Below, piece by piece: positions 53,335 through 62,029 of a stretch of 64,000 nt of DNA. The first letter of the stretch is position 1; each line of letters begins with the position of its first letter. Location: assembly GCA_027491195.1 (NCBI GenBank), contig JAIXWQ010000009.1:372001-436000 (forward strand), in the 5' to 3' direction. The translations under genes were made by a program, and so were the position numbers. The DNA comes from Cytophagaceae bacterium. Its GTDB lineage: Bacteria > Bacteroidota > Bacteroidia > Cytophagales > Spirosomataceae. A model generated the notes under the pieces. That model ran no database searches and was not told the origin of the DNA. It saw only the letters and a list, made by a program, of their open reading frames with translations.

Positions 53335-54570
53335 GATTCCTTTGAAATAAATCCACGATCCGGCAGACAGGGCAAGTCCTGCGAAACCGAGGATAGTGAT
53401 CCAAGAGAAAAAGAGTTGCGGCAGGTTCCAATTTGGAAAAATAGAACCTGCCGCAATTAACAATACATTGTATCCTAAGTAGCCAATCGAGTCTACGATA
53501 TACATCAAGAAACCGATATTTGCTTTGTGTCTTGTGATCGCAATCATTCGTTCGAACACAGACGTCGTTATCGTTAAATATGGCAAGTAAATGCCGAATC
53601 CGGTTAACACAATTAACCAAAAGCTATTCAAGCCTTCTCTGCCCCAAAGTCCCGCAATCACCAGTAATACATAGCCTAAAGCGATGGCGCCTAAGCTGAT
53701 AAAAAAGGCCGTATAATTTCGCTTGAATAGGACTAAACTTCCATTGATTGCCAAGATTCCCACCGTTACCCAAATCTCCGTTTGAGAATAGATAGAAGGC
53801 ACTCCTTGGTAGCCTAAATACTGCCAAATTTCAGGCGCAAAATCCGATCGAATACCGCGTAATAAAGACGCAAAAAGATACAGCAAAGCAATGGAAAGTA
53901 TGCCTGGCCATAATTGCTTGACTAATTGTACGCGGTCTTTTTGGGTCATCGGTTGACGTTCCGCGCGATCTGCTATTTCTTCCGCTGTAGGGCGCGGAAT
54001 CATCGTGAGCATCCACACGAAAAATAGAAAGGGTAAGGCATATAATAGCCCAGCTGAAAAGGGCATCCAATTTTCTGCTACGCCATAATTCAATAAAGAA
54101 ACACCCACCGATTTAGAAACGCCATCCGCTAAAATGAAACTGCTTCCTAAAGCCGCGATGAATAATTCCGTATTCCTTTTGCCCTCTAGAAAGCCTTGTA
54201 TGTAGCCGAAAATCATGCCCAGCGGGAGGCCGTTGATCAATAAAAAGAGTAGGTTGAAAGGTTTTGGCACTAATCCAAAACCGAGTAATGCGAGTTCTGC
54301 AACGACAATACTGAGAATAATGGCCCTCGCTCTTTTCTCCCAGGTGATGGAGGATACAAAAAATATGCCACACCATTTCGAGAGCATATAGCCCGCAATT
54401 TGGGAAGAGATGAGGATGGATTTCCAATGGATTCCCATGAAAAACTGTTCCTCATAGGTGCCCGCTGTAAAAGGTTTGCGAAATCCGTACACGCAGAAAT
54501 AACAGCCAAAAGCCGCGACCATCGACCAAGCCGGATGCCAAGTCCATTTATTCTGATTTGCCGCTATCAT
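53308..54570 (-). CDS. MFS-like membrane protein (DUF5690 type)
   Basis: A 420-residue polytopic protein with about 12 helices. YFCVYGFRKPFTAGTYEE near the N-terminus resembles the organophosphate:phosphate antiporter group, and the whole fits the DUF5690 family as recalled. It overlaps the HD-oxygenase gene by 4 bp and is co-transcribed after it, so import of a phosphonate or phosphorylated compound is likely (inference). It ends 27 bp inside the PiT gene end (convergent overlap). Confidence 0.82.
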   Translation of the reverse strand: MIAANQNKWTWHPAWSMVAAFGCYFCVYGFRKPFTAGTYEEQFFMGIHWKSILISSQIAGYMLSKWCGIFFVSSITWEKRARAIILSIVVAELALLGFGLVPKPFNLLFLLINGLPLGMIFGYIQGFLEGKRNTELFIAALGSSFILADGVSKSVGVSLLNYGVAENWMPFSAGLLYALPFLFFVWMLTMIPRPTAEEIADRAERQPMTQKDRVQLVKQLWPGILSIALLYLFASLLRGIRSDFAPEIWQYLGYQGVPSIYSQTEIWVTVGILAINGSLVLFKRNYTAFFISLGAIALGYVLLVIAGLWGREGLNSFWLIVLTGFGIYLPYLTITTSVFERMIAITRHKANIGFLMYIVDSIGYLGYNVLLIAAGSIFPNWNLPQLFFSWITILGFAGLALSAGSWIYFKGILSRNPTEE

Positions 54571-55112
54571 TTCAAATTTTCCCTCAGTAGCTCAGCATAA
54601 AATTCGACAGGCTCTACCTGAAGATTCGGGATCTTAGCTAGGTCATCAAAGCGACGTAATCGCACCGCATCTTGATAGAATGGATTCGATTCAAATGCCT
54701 TGCATTCGATAGGGGACATGGGTCCACCCTGTAATTCCAAACTGATAACCGAAGGCTCACTTAACAAGGCAAAATAATCTTCCTCTACCGCACACAAATA
54801 GCGCTTAGCTGCCACATGTAAATGCACAGGCTCTGACACCGCTGGTACGAAATATTTTTGTAGAAAACGATAGCCTAATTCCTCGTGCAAATCATCAATT
54901 CCCTGATCCGGCGCATCATCTGGAAGCGCATGTAATAAGTGCCCTACATCGTGAAGTAGAGAGGCAACCACTAAACTGCTCGGCGCTCCTTCTGCCATCG
55001 CTAAATGGGCGGATTGCAAAGCATGTTCCCCTTGAGTAACAGGTTCTCCTCCATATTCCGAGTCACCTTGCTCATTAAACAGTTGAATGATTTTTAAAAC
55101 GGGATCTTTCAT
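54567..55112 (-). CDS. PhnZ-like HD-domain phosphonate oxygenase
   Basis: A 181-residue HD-superfamily protein matching the phosphonate-degradation oxygenase type. PhnZ uses a mixed-valence di-iron site to split (R)-1-hydroxy-2-aminoethylphosphonate into glycine and phosphate. Candidate metal ligands are His30, His54-Asp55 (LLHDVGH), His76, His97 or His99 and Asp156 or Asp157. Tyr20 and Glu23 (EYGGEPVTQGEHALQ) sit where PhnZ has its substrate-gating Tyr and Glu, keeping a constant offset of four residues. The usual partner PhnY, a 2-oxoglutarate dioxygenase, is not in the window. It forms an operon with the DUF5690-type gene. Confidence 0.82.
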   Translation of the reverse strand: MKDPVLKIIQLFNEQGDSEYGGEPVTQGEHALQSAHLAMAEGAPSSLVVASLLHDVGHLLHALPDDAPDQGIDDLHEELGYRFLQKYFVPAVSEPVHLHVAAKRYLCAVEEDYFALLSEPSVISLELQGGPMSPIECKAFESNPFYQDAVRLRRFDDLAKIPNLQVEPVEFYAELLRENLK

Positions 55113-55156
55113 GACGTATTTCTTTCAAATATTCTGTAAATTAGACCTATTAAATA

Positions 55157-55178
55157 GCCCAAAAAAGCCATTTTGGGC
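55157..55178. promoter_or_regulatory. 8-bp inverted repeat in the HD/GNAT divergent gap
   Basis: GCCCAAAA (55157-55164) and TTTTGGGC (55171-55178) form a perfect dyad with a 6-nt centre in the 107-bp gap between two divergent genes. Possible operator; nothing else supports it. Confidence 0.35.
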
Positions 55179-55219
55179 GATTTAAAAGAGATTTCACACG
55201 CGATTAATGATTCCGTAAT

Positions 55220-55660
55220 ATGACTGCAATCCCCTTTATTCGTCCCGCTATTTCCACGGATGAAAATTCCATTTTAGCTCTTTTAGAGGAGCTTGAAAAT
55301 CGGGTATTTGATGCGGCAATTTTTACGCAAATTTTCCAAAACTATCTAGCGGATTCTTTGACCTTCCTGAAAGTGGCCGTTGCAGCAGACGAGCGCATTT
55401 GCGGTTTTATCTCTTGCAAAGGACAGCCCCTCCTGCACCACGAAGGGCTCGTATTTGAAATTCAAGAATTGATCGTGACCGCGTCACATCAGGGCAGGGG
55501 AGTGGGTCGTCAATTAATTGCTTCACTGAAGCCTGAACTTACTCAACTAGGAGCGAAATCATTAGAAGTTACCTCAAACAAAAGACGCAAAAATGCCCAC
55601 GCATTTTACCAATCCGTGGGCTTTCTAAATTCGCATGAAAAGTTTACGATTTACTTTTGA
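55220..55660 (+). CDS. GNAT family N-acetyltransferase
   Basis: A 146-residue acetyltransferase of usual GNAT length. The acetyl-CoA pyrophosphate loop is ELIVTASHQGRGVGRQLI, and the C-terminal AHAFYQSVGF strand-helix is diagnostic. In phosphonate clusters some GNAT enzymes acetylate aminophosphonates (as PhnO does); this one could do so, but nothing in the sequence shows its substrate. It overlaps the convergent alkaline phosphatase gene by 10 bp. Confidence 0.87.
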   Translation: MTAIPFIRPAISTDENSILALLEELENRVFDAAIFTQIFQNYLADSLTFLKVAVAADERICGFISCKGQPLLHHEGLVFEIQELIVTASHQGRGVGRQLIASLKPELTQLGAKSLEVTSNKRRKNAHAFYQSVGFLNSHEKFTIYF

Positions 55661-56703
55661 CCTAGCTGCAAAGCCTGCTTGATTTTCGTAAATATATCGT
55701 AGTTATTGTAGATGCCTGCGAAAGCCTCTGATCCAGGCCCGAAGGCAAAAACGGGGATCATTTGACCCGTATGCCCTTTCGTTGTGAAGGCACCTTTTAC
55801 CTCGCCCGTTTTCATATTACCGCCCATCAAGGCAAATCCTCCTGTCTCGTGATCAGCTGTAATCACCACTAAGGTTTCTTTGTTTTTAGCGGCAAAATCG
55901 AGTGCATAACCAATGCTTTTATCGAAGTCCACCATCTCGGTAACTATGTAATCAGCGTCATTTGCATGTCCACCCCAATCGATCTGTGAACCCTCAATCA
56001 TCACGAAGAATCCTTTCTTGTTTTGGCCTAAAATCTCGAGTGATTTTTTTGCCGAATACAAAAGCGCATCCCCTCTGCCTTCCATTACTTTAATCGGATT
56101 TTCTTCTGCGTACAAGGCCACTAATTTGCCTTTGTTCACGCCATCTAAAGTTAAATCTGAGTGAACTTGGTAGCCTTTTTTACGCAAGCTGTCTAACAGA
56201 TTTAAACCATCTTTTCGCTTCTCGAAATACTTTCTGCCACCTCCTATCACCACATCGATATCCGTCTTTAAAAAGTCCCCTGCGATTTCTTCGTGCATGG
56301 AACGCGTACGTTGATGCGCGATGAAAGAGGAAGGAGTGGCATCGGTAATATCACAAGTGCTTACTAGACCCGTTGCGAGACCTTTCTTCTCCGCCAGTTC
56401 GAGCAAAGTCGTCGAAGGAACTTTCAAGGAATCCAATCCAATGGCTCCATTATAGGTTTGTTTCCCGGTGGCAAAGGCCGTTGCTCCCGCAGCTGAATCC
56501 GTCACATAATTATCAGATGCCTGGTTTTTGTGAAACCCTATTACCTTGATGCGCTCTAGGTTTAGGTGACCTCGGTTCGCCGTTAGGCCCGCATAAATTT
56601 GGCTGACACCCATGCCATCTCCGATTAAGAAAATGACATTTTTAGGGGCTTTTTGGGCCATGATTTGTGTGCTGATGAAGCACAAAAGGAAAAGTTTTTT
56701 CAT
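55651..56703 (-). CDS. secreted alkaline phosphatase
   Basis: A 350-residue PhoA-type alkaline phosphatase with a signal peptide (MKKLFLLCFISTQIMA). The nucleophile Ser is in NYVTDSAAGATAFATGKQTYNG. Metal ligands lie in IFLIGDGMG, IEGSQIDWGGHANDAD, VITADHETGG and KGHTGQMIPVFAFGPGSEAF. It releases phosphate from monoesters in the periplasm or outside. It overlaps the flavoenzyme gene by 4 bp as the last gene of a three-gene operon, so phosphatase and phosphonate enzymes are expressed together. Confidence 0.95.
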   Translation of the reverse strand: MKKLFLLCFISTQIMAQKAPKNVIFLIGDGMGVSQIYAGLTANRGHLNLERIKVIGFHKNQASDNYVTDSAAGATAFATGKQTYNGAIGLDSLKVPSTTLLELAEKKGLATGLVSTCDITDATPSSFIAHQRTRSMHEEIAGDFLKTDIDVVIGGGRKYFEKRKDGLNLLDSLRKKGYQVHSDLTLDGVNKGKLVALYAEENPIKVMEGRGDALLYSAKKSLEILGQNKKGFFVMIEGSQIDWGGHANDADYIVTEMVDFDKSIGYALDFAAKNKETLVVITADHETGGFALMGGNMKTGEVKGAFTTKGHTGQMIPVFAFGPGSEAFAGIYNNYDIFTKIKQALQLGQK

Positions 56704-57857
56704 GAGTATAATTTCGAAATGTATTCTGCTGTAAAACCAGGGGAGGTTGTCATGCCTTTTCCACCTATGCCGTTAATGATGTGAATGATATCGTCCACTA
56801 CTTTCGTGTAGACCTCTGATTGCGTGCCTTGTAAATAAAAGCCAGCCCAGGTAGAATCCACAGTCCAATTATCTAGGTTTGTAATTCGTTTCGCCTCCTG
56901 TAGCATCATATCATTGATCTCTGAGGATACTTCAAACCCAAAATTCGCTTGCTCATTCGCCGGCACATATTCATGGGAATCCCCTAAAATGATGGAGCCG
57001 TCATCTGCTTGTTTGAACAAAATGTGGATGCCTTTTGCCTGTAATAATTTCTGCTCTGAGGAGGTGTAGATTTTTTTAAATGAAGGGCAAGAATGAAAGC
57101 TTTCATATCTTCTAATCGTCAAGCCCGTTAAAATATTCGATTTCAAAATCTTCTTTTGCGGGGCTAATCGCATCATCTGCAATTTGCTAATTTTTAATTC
57201 CGAAGCTGGATAGTGTTCAGGTAGTAAAAATTGGGTATCGCGGCCGTTAGCAAGGATTACTTGATCTCCCCAAAACGTTTGTTTTTTCGCCGTACTAATC
57301 ATCGCAATACCGCGTTTTTTCTCCACGGCCACGACTGGGCATAAATTATGGTAATGTAATCCAAGGTGCTTAATCATAAATTCCCGCACACGGTGCACCA
57401 TCACTAGGGGATTTAAAGAAGCTTCTTCTGGGATGAATAAGCCGCCTTTTACGTAGTCTTTTTTAAAATGGGGATTGATCTCTAGCGTTTCAGAGGCCGT
57501 GTACAAACGGGAGGTATAATCCCGGTCTTTGAACAGTTGAAACATCTCCTCTAACAAGGTCAATTCTTGGTCATCAGACGCGAGATACCAAGATCCATTC
57601 TTTACCACTGAAATATCCGTCTCTTCTTGAAGCTCTTTGTAAATTTTCAGCGATTTTCTGCCGTAATTAAACCAGGTATCTAGGGCTTGACCAGAGGGAA
57701 CCGCCTGTCCAAAATTCCGGAAACTCGCCTCGTAAGGTTGTACATCCTTTTCTAAAAGCAAGACACTTTTTCCTTTTCTCAGCGCATGGTAGGCACAAAA
57801 AGTACCAATAATACCACCACCTACGATCACTAAATCGTACTTTCGATTCTTATACAT
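56700..57857 (-). CDS. FAD-dependent amine oxidase-like enzyme (TIGR03364 type)
   Basis: A 385-residue flavoprotein of the DAAO superfamily. The dinucleotide fold is LVIVGGGIIGTFCAYHAL, then LLLEKD. ASFRNFGQAVPSGQ near residue 48 is typical of the TIGR03364 group found beside phosphonatase-like genes. The C-terminal part is HIINGIGGKGMTTSPGFTAEYIS. Family members are associated with oxidative deamination of 2-aminoethylphosphonate or its N-alkyl forms to phosphonoacetaldehyde (recalled). It overlaps the PhnX-like hydrolase by 8 bp, the enzyme that would act next. The protein starts MYKNRKYD with no leader, so it is cytoplasmic. Confidence 0.85.
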   Translation of the reverse strand: MYKNRKYDLVIVGGGIIGTFCAYHALRKGKSVLLLEKDVQPYEASFRNFGQAVPSGQALDTWFNYGRKSLKIYKELQEETDISVVKNGSWYLASDDQELTLLEEMFQLFKDRDYTSRLYTASETLEINPHFKKDYVKGGLFIPEEASLNPLVMVHRVREFMIKHLGLHYHNLCPVVAVEKKRGIAMISTAKKQTFWGDQVILANGRDTQFLLPEHYPASELKISKLQMMRLAPQKKILKSNILTGLTIRRYESFHSCPSFKKIYTSSEQKLLQAKGIHILFKQADDGSIILGDSHEYVPANEQANFGFEVSSEINDMMLQEAKRITNLDNWTVDSTWAGFYLQGTQSEVYTKVVDDIIHIINGIGGKGMTTSPGFTAEYISKLYS

Positions 57858-58545
57858 AAGTTAAAACATCGGATATTTTCTCGATCAGTCCATCATTTGG
57901 ATGTCCTTCTAATTGTTCACGTGTATGAGTGCCATTGCACACACCTAAAGCAATGCCTACGCCAGCATTTTTGCCGAAAGCTAAATCCACCGGAGTGTCT
58001 CCCACGTTCAATACTTCTGAAAGATCTGCGATGCCTAATTTTTCCATCGCATAGTAAATCATCGCAGGGGAAGGGCGACCTTCGCCGTTCACTTCATCCG
58101 GAGTAACGGAAAGGTGAATACCTGAAGACGCATCTAGGGAGGGAACCCAGCCTAAACGGCCTAAAATGATATCGGCTACCTCGCGGTAAAATCCAGTGGT
58201 CAGCGCGATTTTAATTCCTTTCGCATGCAAGGCCTCAAACAATACCAAGCAACCCTCCGTAGGATAGACGGGTTGCGTGCGGTAATGGTTTTCTAGAATC
58301 TCCTTAAAATCGGCATAGGACTTGGCAGCCAGTTCTGTAATTCGCGGATCACCTTCGCCTACTTGTTCCGTCCACAATAGGGTAAAAACATAGAGTTTAG
58401 CATAGCCCTGCAAGGCTAAAATACGCTCATCGCTCGAGTGCAATCCATTCTTCTGAGCGGCTAATTTGAAGCAATGTTCGACTTCGTGCTGGTCTTGGAC
58501 GGTGGTGCCCGCCATGTCTAAAACGACTAATTTGATTTGATTCAT
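57850..58545 (-). CDS. phosphonatase-like hydrolase (PhnX-like, HAD superfamily)
   Basis: A 231-residue HAD-fold enzyme. The nucleophile Asp10 lies in LVVLDMAGTTVQD. Lys50 (LQGYAKLYV) aligns, by eye and within one residue offset, with the Schiff-base Lys of true phosphonoacetaldehyde hydrolase. ALTTGF, EGRPSPAMIYYAMEKLG and NVGDTPVDLAFG complete the HAD motifs. The expected reaction is phosphonoacetaldehyde to acetaldehyde and phosphate. It is the first gene of the operon with the flavoenzyme and alkaline phosphatase, divergent from susC. Confidence 0.87.
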   Translation of the reverse strand: MNQIKLVVLDMAGTTVQDQHEVEHCFKLAAQKNGLHSSDERILALQGYAKLYVFTLLWTEQVGEGDPRITELAAKSYADFKEILENHYRTQPVYPTEGCLVLFEALHAKGIKIALTTGFYREVADIILGRLGWVPSLDASSGIHLSVTPDEVNGEGRPSPAMIYYAMEKLGIADLSEVLNVGDTPVDLAFGKNAGVGIALGVCNGTHTREQLEGHPNDGLIEKISDVLTYV

Positions 58546-58560
58546 GGACGAAGTTAGTCA

Positions 58561-58615
58561 GTCAAGATTACAAGGGTATTAAGCCCAAGTAACGAAATTG
58601 TTACGAATTTTAAAT
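58561..58615 (-). promoter_or_regulatory. weak Pho-box-like and -7 candidate of the phosphonate operon
   Basis: Reading the minus strand, GTAAC begins at 58604 and a one-mismatch -7 element TACCCTTG spans 58578-58571, again 26 nt apart. Further KTAAY-like units continue on an 11-bp period at 58593, 58582 and 58571. Weaker than the plus-strand sites; suggestive only. Confidence 0.35.
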
Positions 58616-58695
58616 GGTATTTTTTAAAGATTTTCTGCGTCTAATTTTGGTTTAAAACGAAGCCTTAACACAGGCGTAATACTCGGCTGTTTTTC

Positions 58696-58751
58696 TTAAC
58701 GATTTCTTATTTTTTTCGTCGAATCGCGTTTATATCGTTCATCTACTTTTG
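58696..58751 (+). promoter_or_regulatory. susC promoter: -7 TACTTTTG with weak Pho-like unit
   Basis: TACTTTTG (58744-58751) is an exact -7 element. The units TTAAC at 58696 and TTATT at 58707 keep the 11-bp phase used at the other promoters, but the nearest position (58718) does not match. Another TTAAC lies at 58665, out of phase. Confidence 0.5.
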
Positions 58752-58778
58752 TGGCAAATATTAAATAAACAAACTCAT

Positions 58779-61700
58779 ATGAAAAACAATCTACAAATGG
58801 TTTTTGCTAAAATGAGCCCTAAATCGTTGATTTGGCTGGTTTTTGCAATGATTACTACGGTAAGTATGACCTCTTTTGGTCAATCTCGTAGTGTGAAGGG
58901 GACGGTTACTTCTTTAGAAGAGAAGGCGGGCATCCCGGGTGTCACTATCCGAGTTAAAGGAAGCACGAAAGGCTCCATGACGGATGCAAATGGTCAATAT
59001 TCGATTGCCGTTTCAGGAAATGAAGTTTTACAATTTTCCATGATTGGCTACGCTGCGAAAGAAGTAGCCGTAGGAAATGTTTCGGAATTAAATGTCGTTC
59101 TAGCACAAGATCAAAAGCAATTACAAGAAGTAGTTGTGACGGCCTTAGGTATCAAGAAAGACGTTCGTAAAATAGGTGTGGCTATCCAAACAGTGGACGG
59201 AGCTAACACAATCAAAGCACGCGAGCCAAACGCAATCAACGCATTATCAGGTCGAGTAGCTGGTTTAACGATCGGTGCTCAGCCAGAATTATTACGTAAG
59301 CCGAATATCTCGTTACGTGGTAGCTCTACTGTTTTATATGTAGTAGATGGTGTGCCTATTAACTCTGATACTTGGAATATCTCCGCAGATGATATCGAAA
59401 CTTACTCGGTTTTAAAAGGAGCTTCCGCTTCAGCATTATATGGTTTCCGCGGAAAGAATGGTGCGATCTTAATCACGACTAAACGTGGTTCAGCTGACAA
59501 GCGTGGTTTCTCTGTAGAAGTAAACTCATCTACTCAATTACAATCAGGTTTCTACGCGATCCCAGAAGTACAAGACGAATATGGTCCTGGTGATCACGGT
59601 TCTTATGCTTTCGGTGATGGTAAAGGGGGTGGCTTGAACGATGGTGACTACGATGGTGGTTGGGGTCCACGCTTTAACGGACAATTAATTCCCCAGTACG
59701 ATTCTCCAGTGGATCCTATCACAGGTAAGCGTGCAGGTACTCCTTGGATTGCTCGTGGTAAAGACAACTTGAAGCGTTTCTTAGAGACGGGTATCTTGTC
59801 TACGAACAACGTTTCAGTAGCTGCAACGGGTGAGAAATACAACTTGCGTTTCTCTACTTCTCATATCTACCAAAAAGGTATTGTTCCTAATACCCAATTG
59901 AATATGACGAACTTCAACATTACGGCTGATTACAAGTTCTCAAACAAATTAAAGTTTGAGTCGAACTTACAATACAACCGTCAATACACGCCTAACATTC
60001 CAGATGTTAACTACGGTCCTAACTCGATCATTTATAACATTATCTATTGGGCAGGAGCTGACTGGAATATCGATGACATGCGTAATTACTGGCAAAAAGG
60101 GAAGGAAGGCGTTCAGCAGATTTATGCAGAATACCAACGTTACAATAACCCATATTTCATGTCATACGAGTGGTTACGTTCTCACTACAAGACAGATATC
60201 GTAGGTCAAGCTTCTTTACGTTACACATTTAACGAGAACTTGAATTTATTAGCACGTACACAAGTAACGACTTGGGACATGTTACGCACAGAGAAATTCC
60301 CTTATTCTGCAGGAACCTACGGTCGTGATGAGCGTCGTGGTGATTACCGCGAAGATCGCCGTTCTTTATTCGAGAACAACACGGAATTATTATTAACATT
60401 CGACAAGGATTTATTACCAGGCTTCAATACAAAAATCAACGCAGGTGCATCACAACGTATTTTCCAATACAAGTCGATGTTTGCTACGACGAACTACTTG
60501 AACGTTCCAGGTTTGTATAACTTCTCTAACTCTGCATTACCTGTACAAGTGGCGAACTTTGGTTCTGACATGCAAGTGCTTTCTGCTTACTACTCTGCAG
60601 ACTTTTCTTACAAGAAATTCTTGACGGTATTTGCAACTGGACGTTTGGATAAATTATCTACGTTACCAGCTGGAAAGAACTCGTTCTTCTACCCATCATT
60701 CGGTGCGGTTTCAGTCGTGTCTGACTACGTGAATTTACCAGAAGTTGTTTCTTTCTTGAAATTCCGTGGTTCGTATGCAAACGTGAAAGATGGTTTAACA
60801 TCATCTACTATTGATAACCGTATGGGAACGTATTCTGGAGAAAACTATAACTCTCCATATGATGGTCCTTCTTACCAAAACAACACGGTTTACTCAACTG
60901 GTTTCTACTACAATAACCAAACGGGTGCTACATACGGTAACGAATTAAGCAATCCAAACTTGAATCCATCAGAGACATCTCAGACGGAATTCGGTATGGA
61001 CTTACGTTTATTCAAAAACCGTATCGGAATTGATGCTGCTTACTTCATCTCGAATGATGGTCCTTCGATCTTCTCTTTACCTATCTCTTCTACTTCAGGT
61101 TATACCTCTGCTTTAGTGAATGGTATCAAGACTCAGAAGAAAGGGTATGAAATCTCTGTAACAGGTACACCTATTCAAACAGCAGACTTTAGCTGGGATG
61201 TATTAGCTAACTACTCTACTTTCGAGCAAAGGTTAACAGAAATTTACCCAGGTATCACGAACTTGAACACCTTCTTAAAAGTAGGCGATCGCACAGACAA
61301 AATTTACGGTTCTGCATTCGTTCGTACACCAGATGGTCAAATCATTAATACTTCAGGTGGAATTCCAGAAAGATTAACGGGAGCGCAATCACAGTACTTA
61401 GGTAACGCAAATCCTGATTTTGTGTTTGGTTTAAATAACAAGTTTACTTACAAGAATGTAAGCTTAAGCATCTTATTTGATGGCCGTATCGGTGGTAAAA
61501 TCATTAACTACACACAACAACAAGCGTACCGTGGTGGTCGCCACATCGGAACGACACAAGGTATTTTCGCAGCTGCTCGTCCACAAGACGCTTTAGGTGT
61601 GAAGGCTTTTGTAGGTCAAGGTGTAGTAGTTTCAAATGGCGTTGCGATCAAGTATGATGCAAATGGTAAAGTAACGAACTTCTCTGAATTACAATTCGCT

Positions 61701-62000
61701 CCTAACACGGTTAAGACGTATGTACAAGATTACGTAGGACGTTATTACAACACGAACGAAGGTAACTTAATGGATCGCTCTTTCGGAATGTTGAAAGAAG
61801 TGGTATTTGGTGTTAAGCTTCCTACTAAGTGGTTTGGGAAAGCAGTATCTGGCGCGAACGTTTCTTTCGTAGGTCGTAACTTATTGTACTTCGCTGAGAA
61901 GAAAGATATTGACTTGTCTCAGTATATCACGGATGGAGTATCTGGTTCACAAACTCCTTCTGTTAGAAGCTACGGAGTTAACTTAAACTTCACATTCTAA
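58779..62000 (+). CDS. SusC/RagA family TonB-linked outer-membrane protein
   Basis: A 1073-residue SusC-type transporter. ATG 58779 is chosen; it follows the -7 element by 27 nt, whereas the TTG at 58749 overlaps it. It has a signal peptide (cleavage near SFGQ), a CarboxypepD-like domain (SVKGTVTSLEEKAGIPGVTIRV), then a TonB-box-like segment and plug (VVVTALGIKKDVRKIG, NALSGRVAGLTIG, KGASASALYGFRGKNGAILITTKRG), and the barrel ending YGVNLNFTF. It works with the SusD-like lipoprotein 29 bp downstream. Divergence from a phosphonate operon suggests an organophosphorus ligand rather than a glycan; no glycoside hydrolase is nearby. Confidence 0.93.
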   Translation: MKNNLQMVFAKMSPKSLIWLVFAMITTVSMTSFGQSRSVKGTVTSLEEKAGIPGVTIRVKGSTKGSMTDANGQYSIAVSGNEVLQFSMIGYAAKEVAVGNVSELNVVLAQDQKQLQEVVVTALGIKKDVRKIGVAIQTVDGANTIKAREPNAINALSGRVAGLTIGAQPELLRKPNISLRGSSTVLYVVDGVPINSDTWNISADDIETYSVLKGASASALYGFRGKNGAILITTKRGSADKRGFSVEVNSSTQLQSGFYAIPEVQDEYGPGDHGSYAFGDGKGGGLNDGDYDGGWGPRFNGQLIPQYDSPVDPITGKRAGTPWIARGKDNLKRFLETGILSTNNVSVAATGEKYNLRFSTSHIYQKGIVPNTQLNMTNFNITADYKFSNKLKFESNLQYNRQYTPNIPDVNYGPNSIIYNIIYWAGADWNIDDMRNYWQKGKEGVQQIYAEYQRYNNPYFMSYEWLRSHYKTDIVGQASLRYTFNENLNLLARTQVTTWDMLRTEKFPYSAGTYGRDERRGDYREDRRSLFENNTELLLTFDKDLLPGFNTKINAGASQRIFQYKSMFATTNYLNVPGLYNFSNSALPVQVANFGSDMQVLSAYYSADFSYKKFLTVFATGRLDKLSTLPAGKNSFFYPSFGAVSVVSDYVNLPEVVSFLKFRGSYANVKDGLTSSTIDNRMGTYSGENYNSPYDGPSYQNNTVYSTGFYYNNQTGATYGNELSNPNLNPSETSQTEFGMDLRLFKNRIGIDAAYFISNDGPSIFSLPISSTSGYTSALVNGIKTQKKGYEISVTGTPIQTADFSWDVLANYSTFEQRLTEIYPGITNLNTFLKVGDRTDKIYGSAFVRTPDGQIINTSGGIPERLTGAQSQYLGNANPDFVFGLNNKFTYKNVSLSILFDGRIGGKIINYTQQQAYRGGRHIGTTQGIFAAARPQDALGVKAFVGQGVVVSNGVAIKYDANGKVTNFSELQFAPNTVKTYVQDYVGRYYNTNEGNLMDRSFGMLKEVVFGVKLPTKWFGKAVSGANVSFVGRNLLYFAEKKDIDLSQYITDGVSGSQTPSVRSYGVNLNFTF

Positions 62001-62029
62001 TATTTTCATTTCTATAAATGTCACAAACA

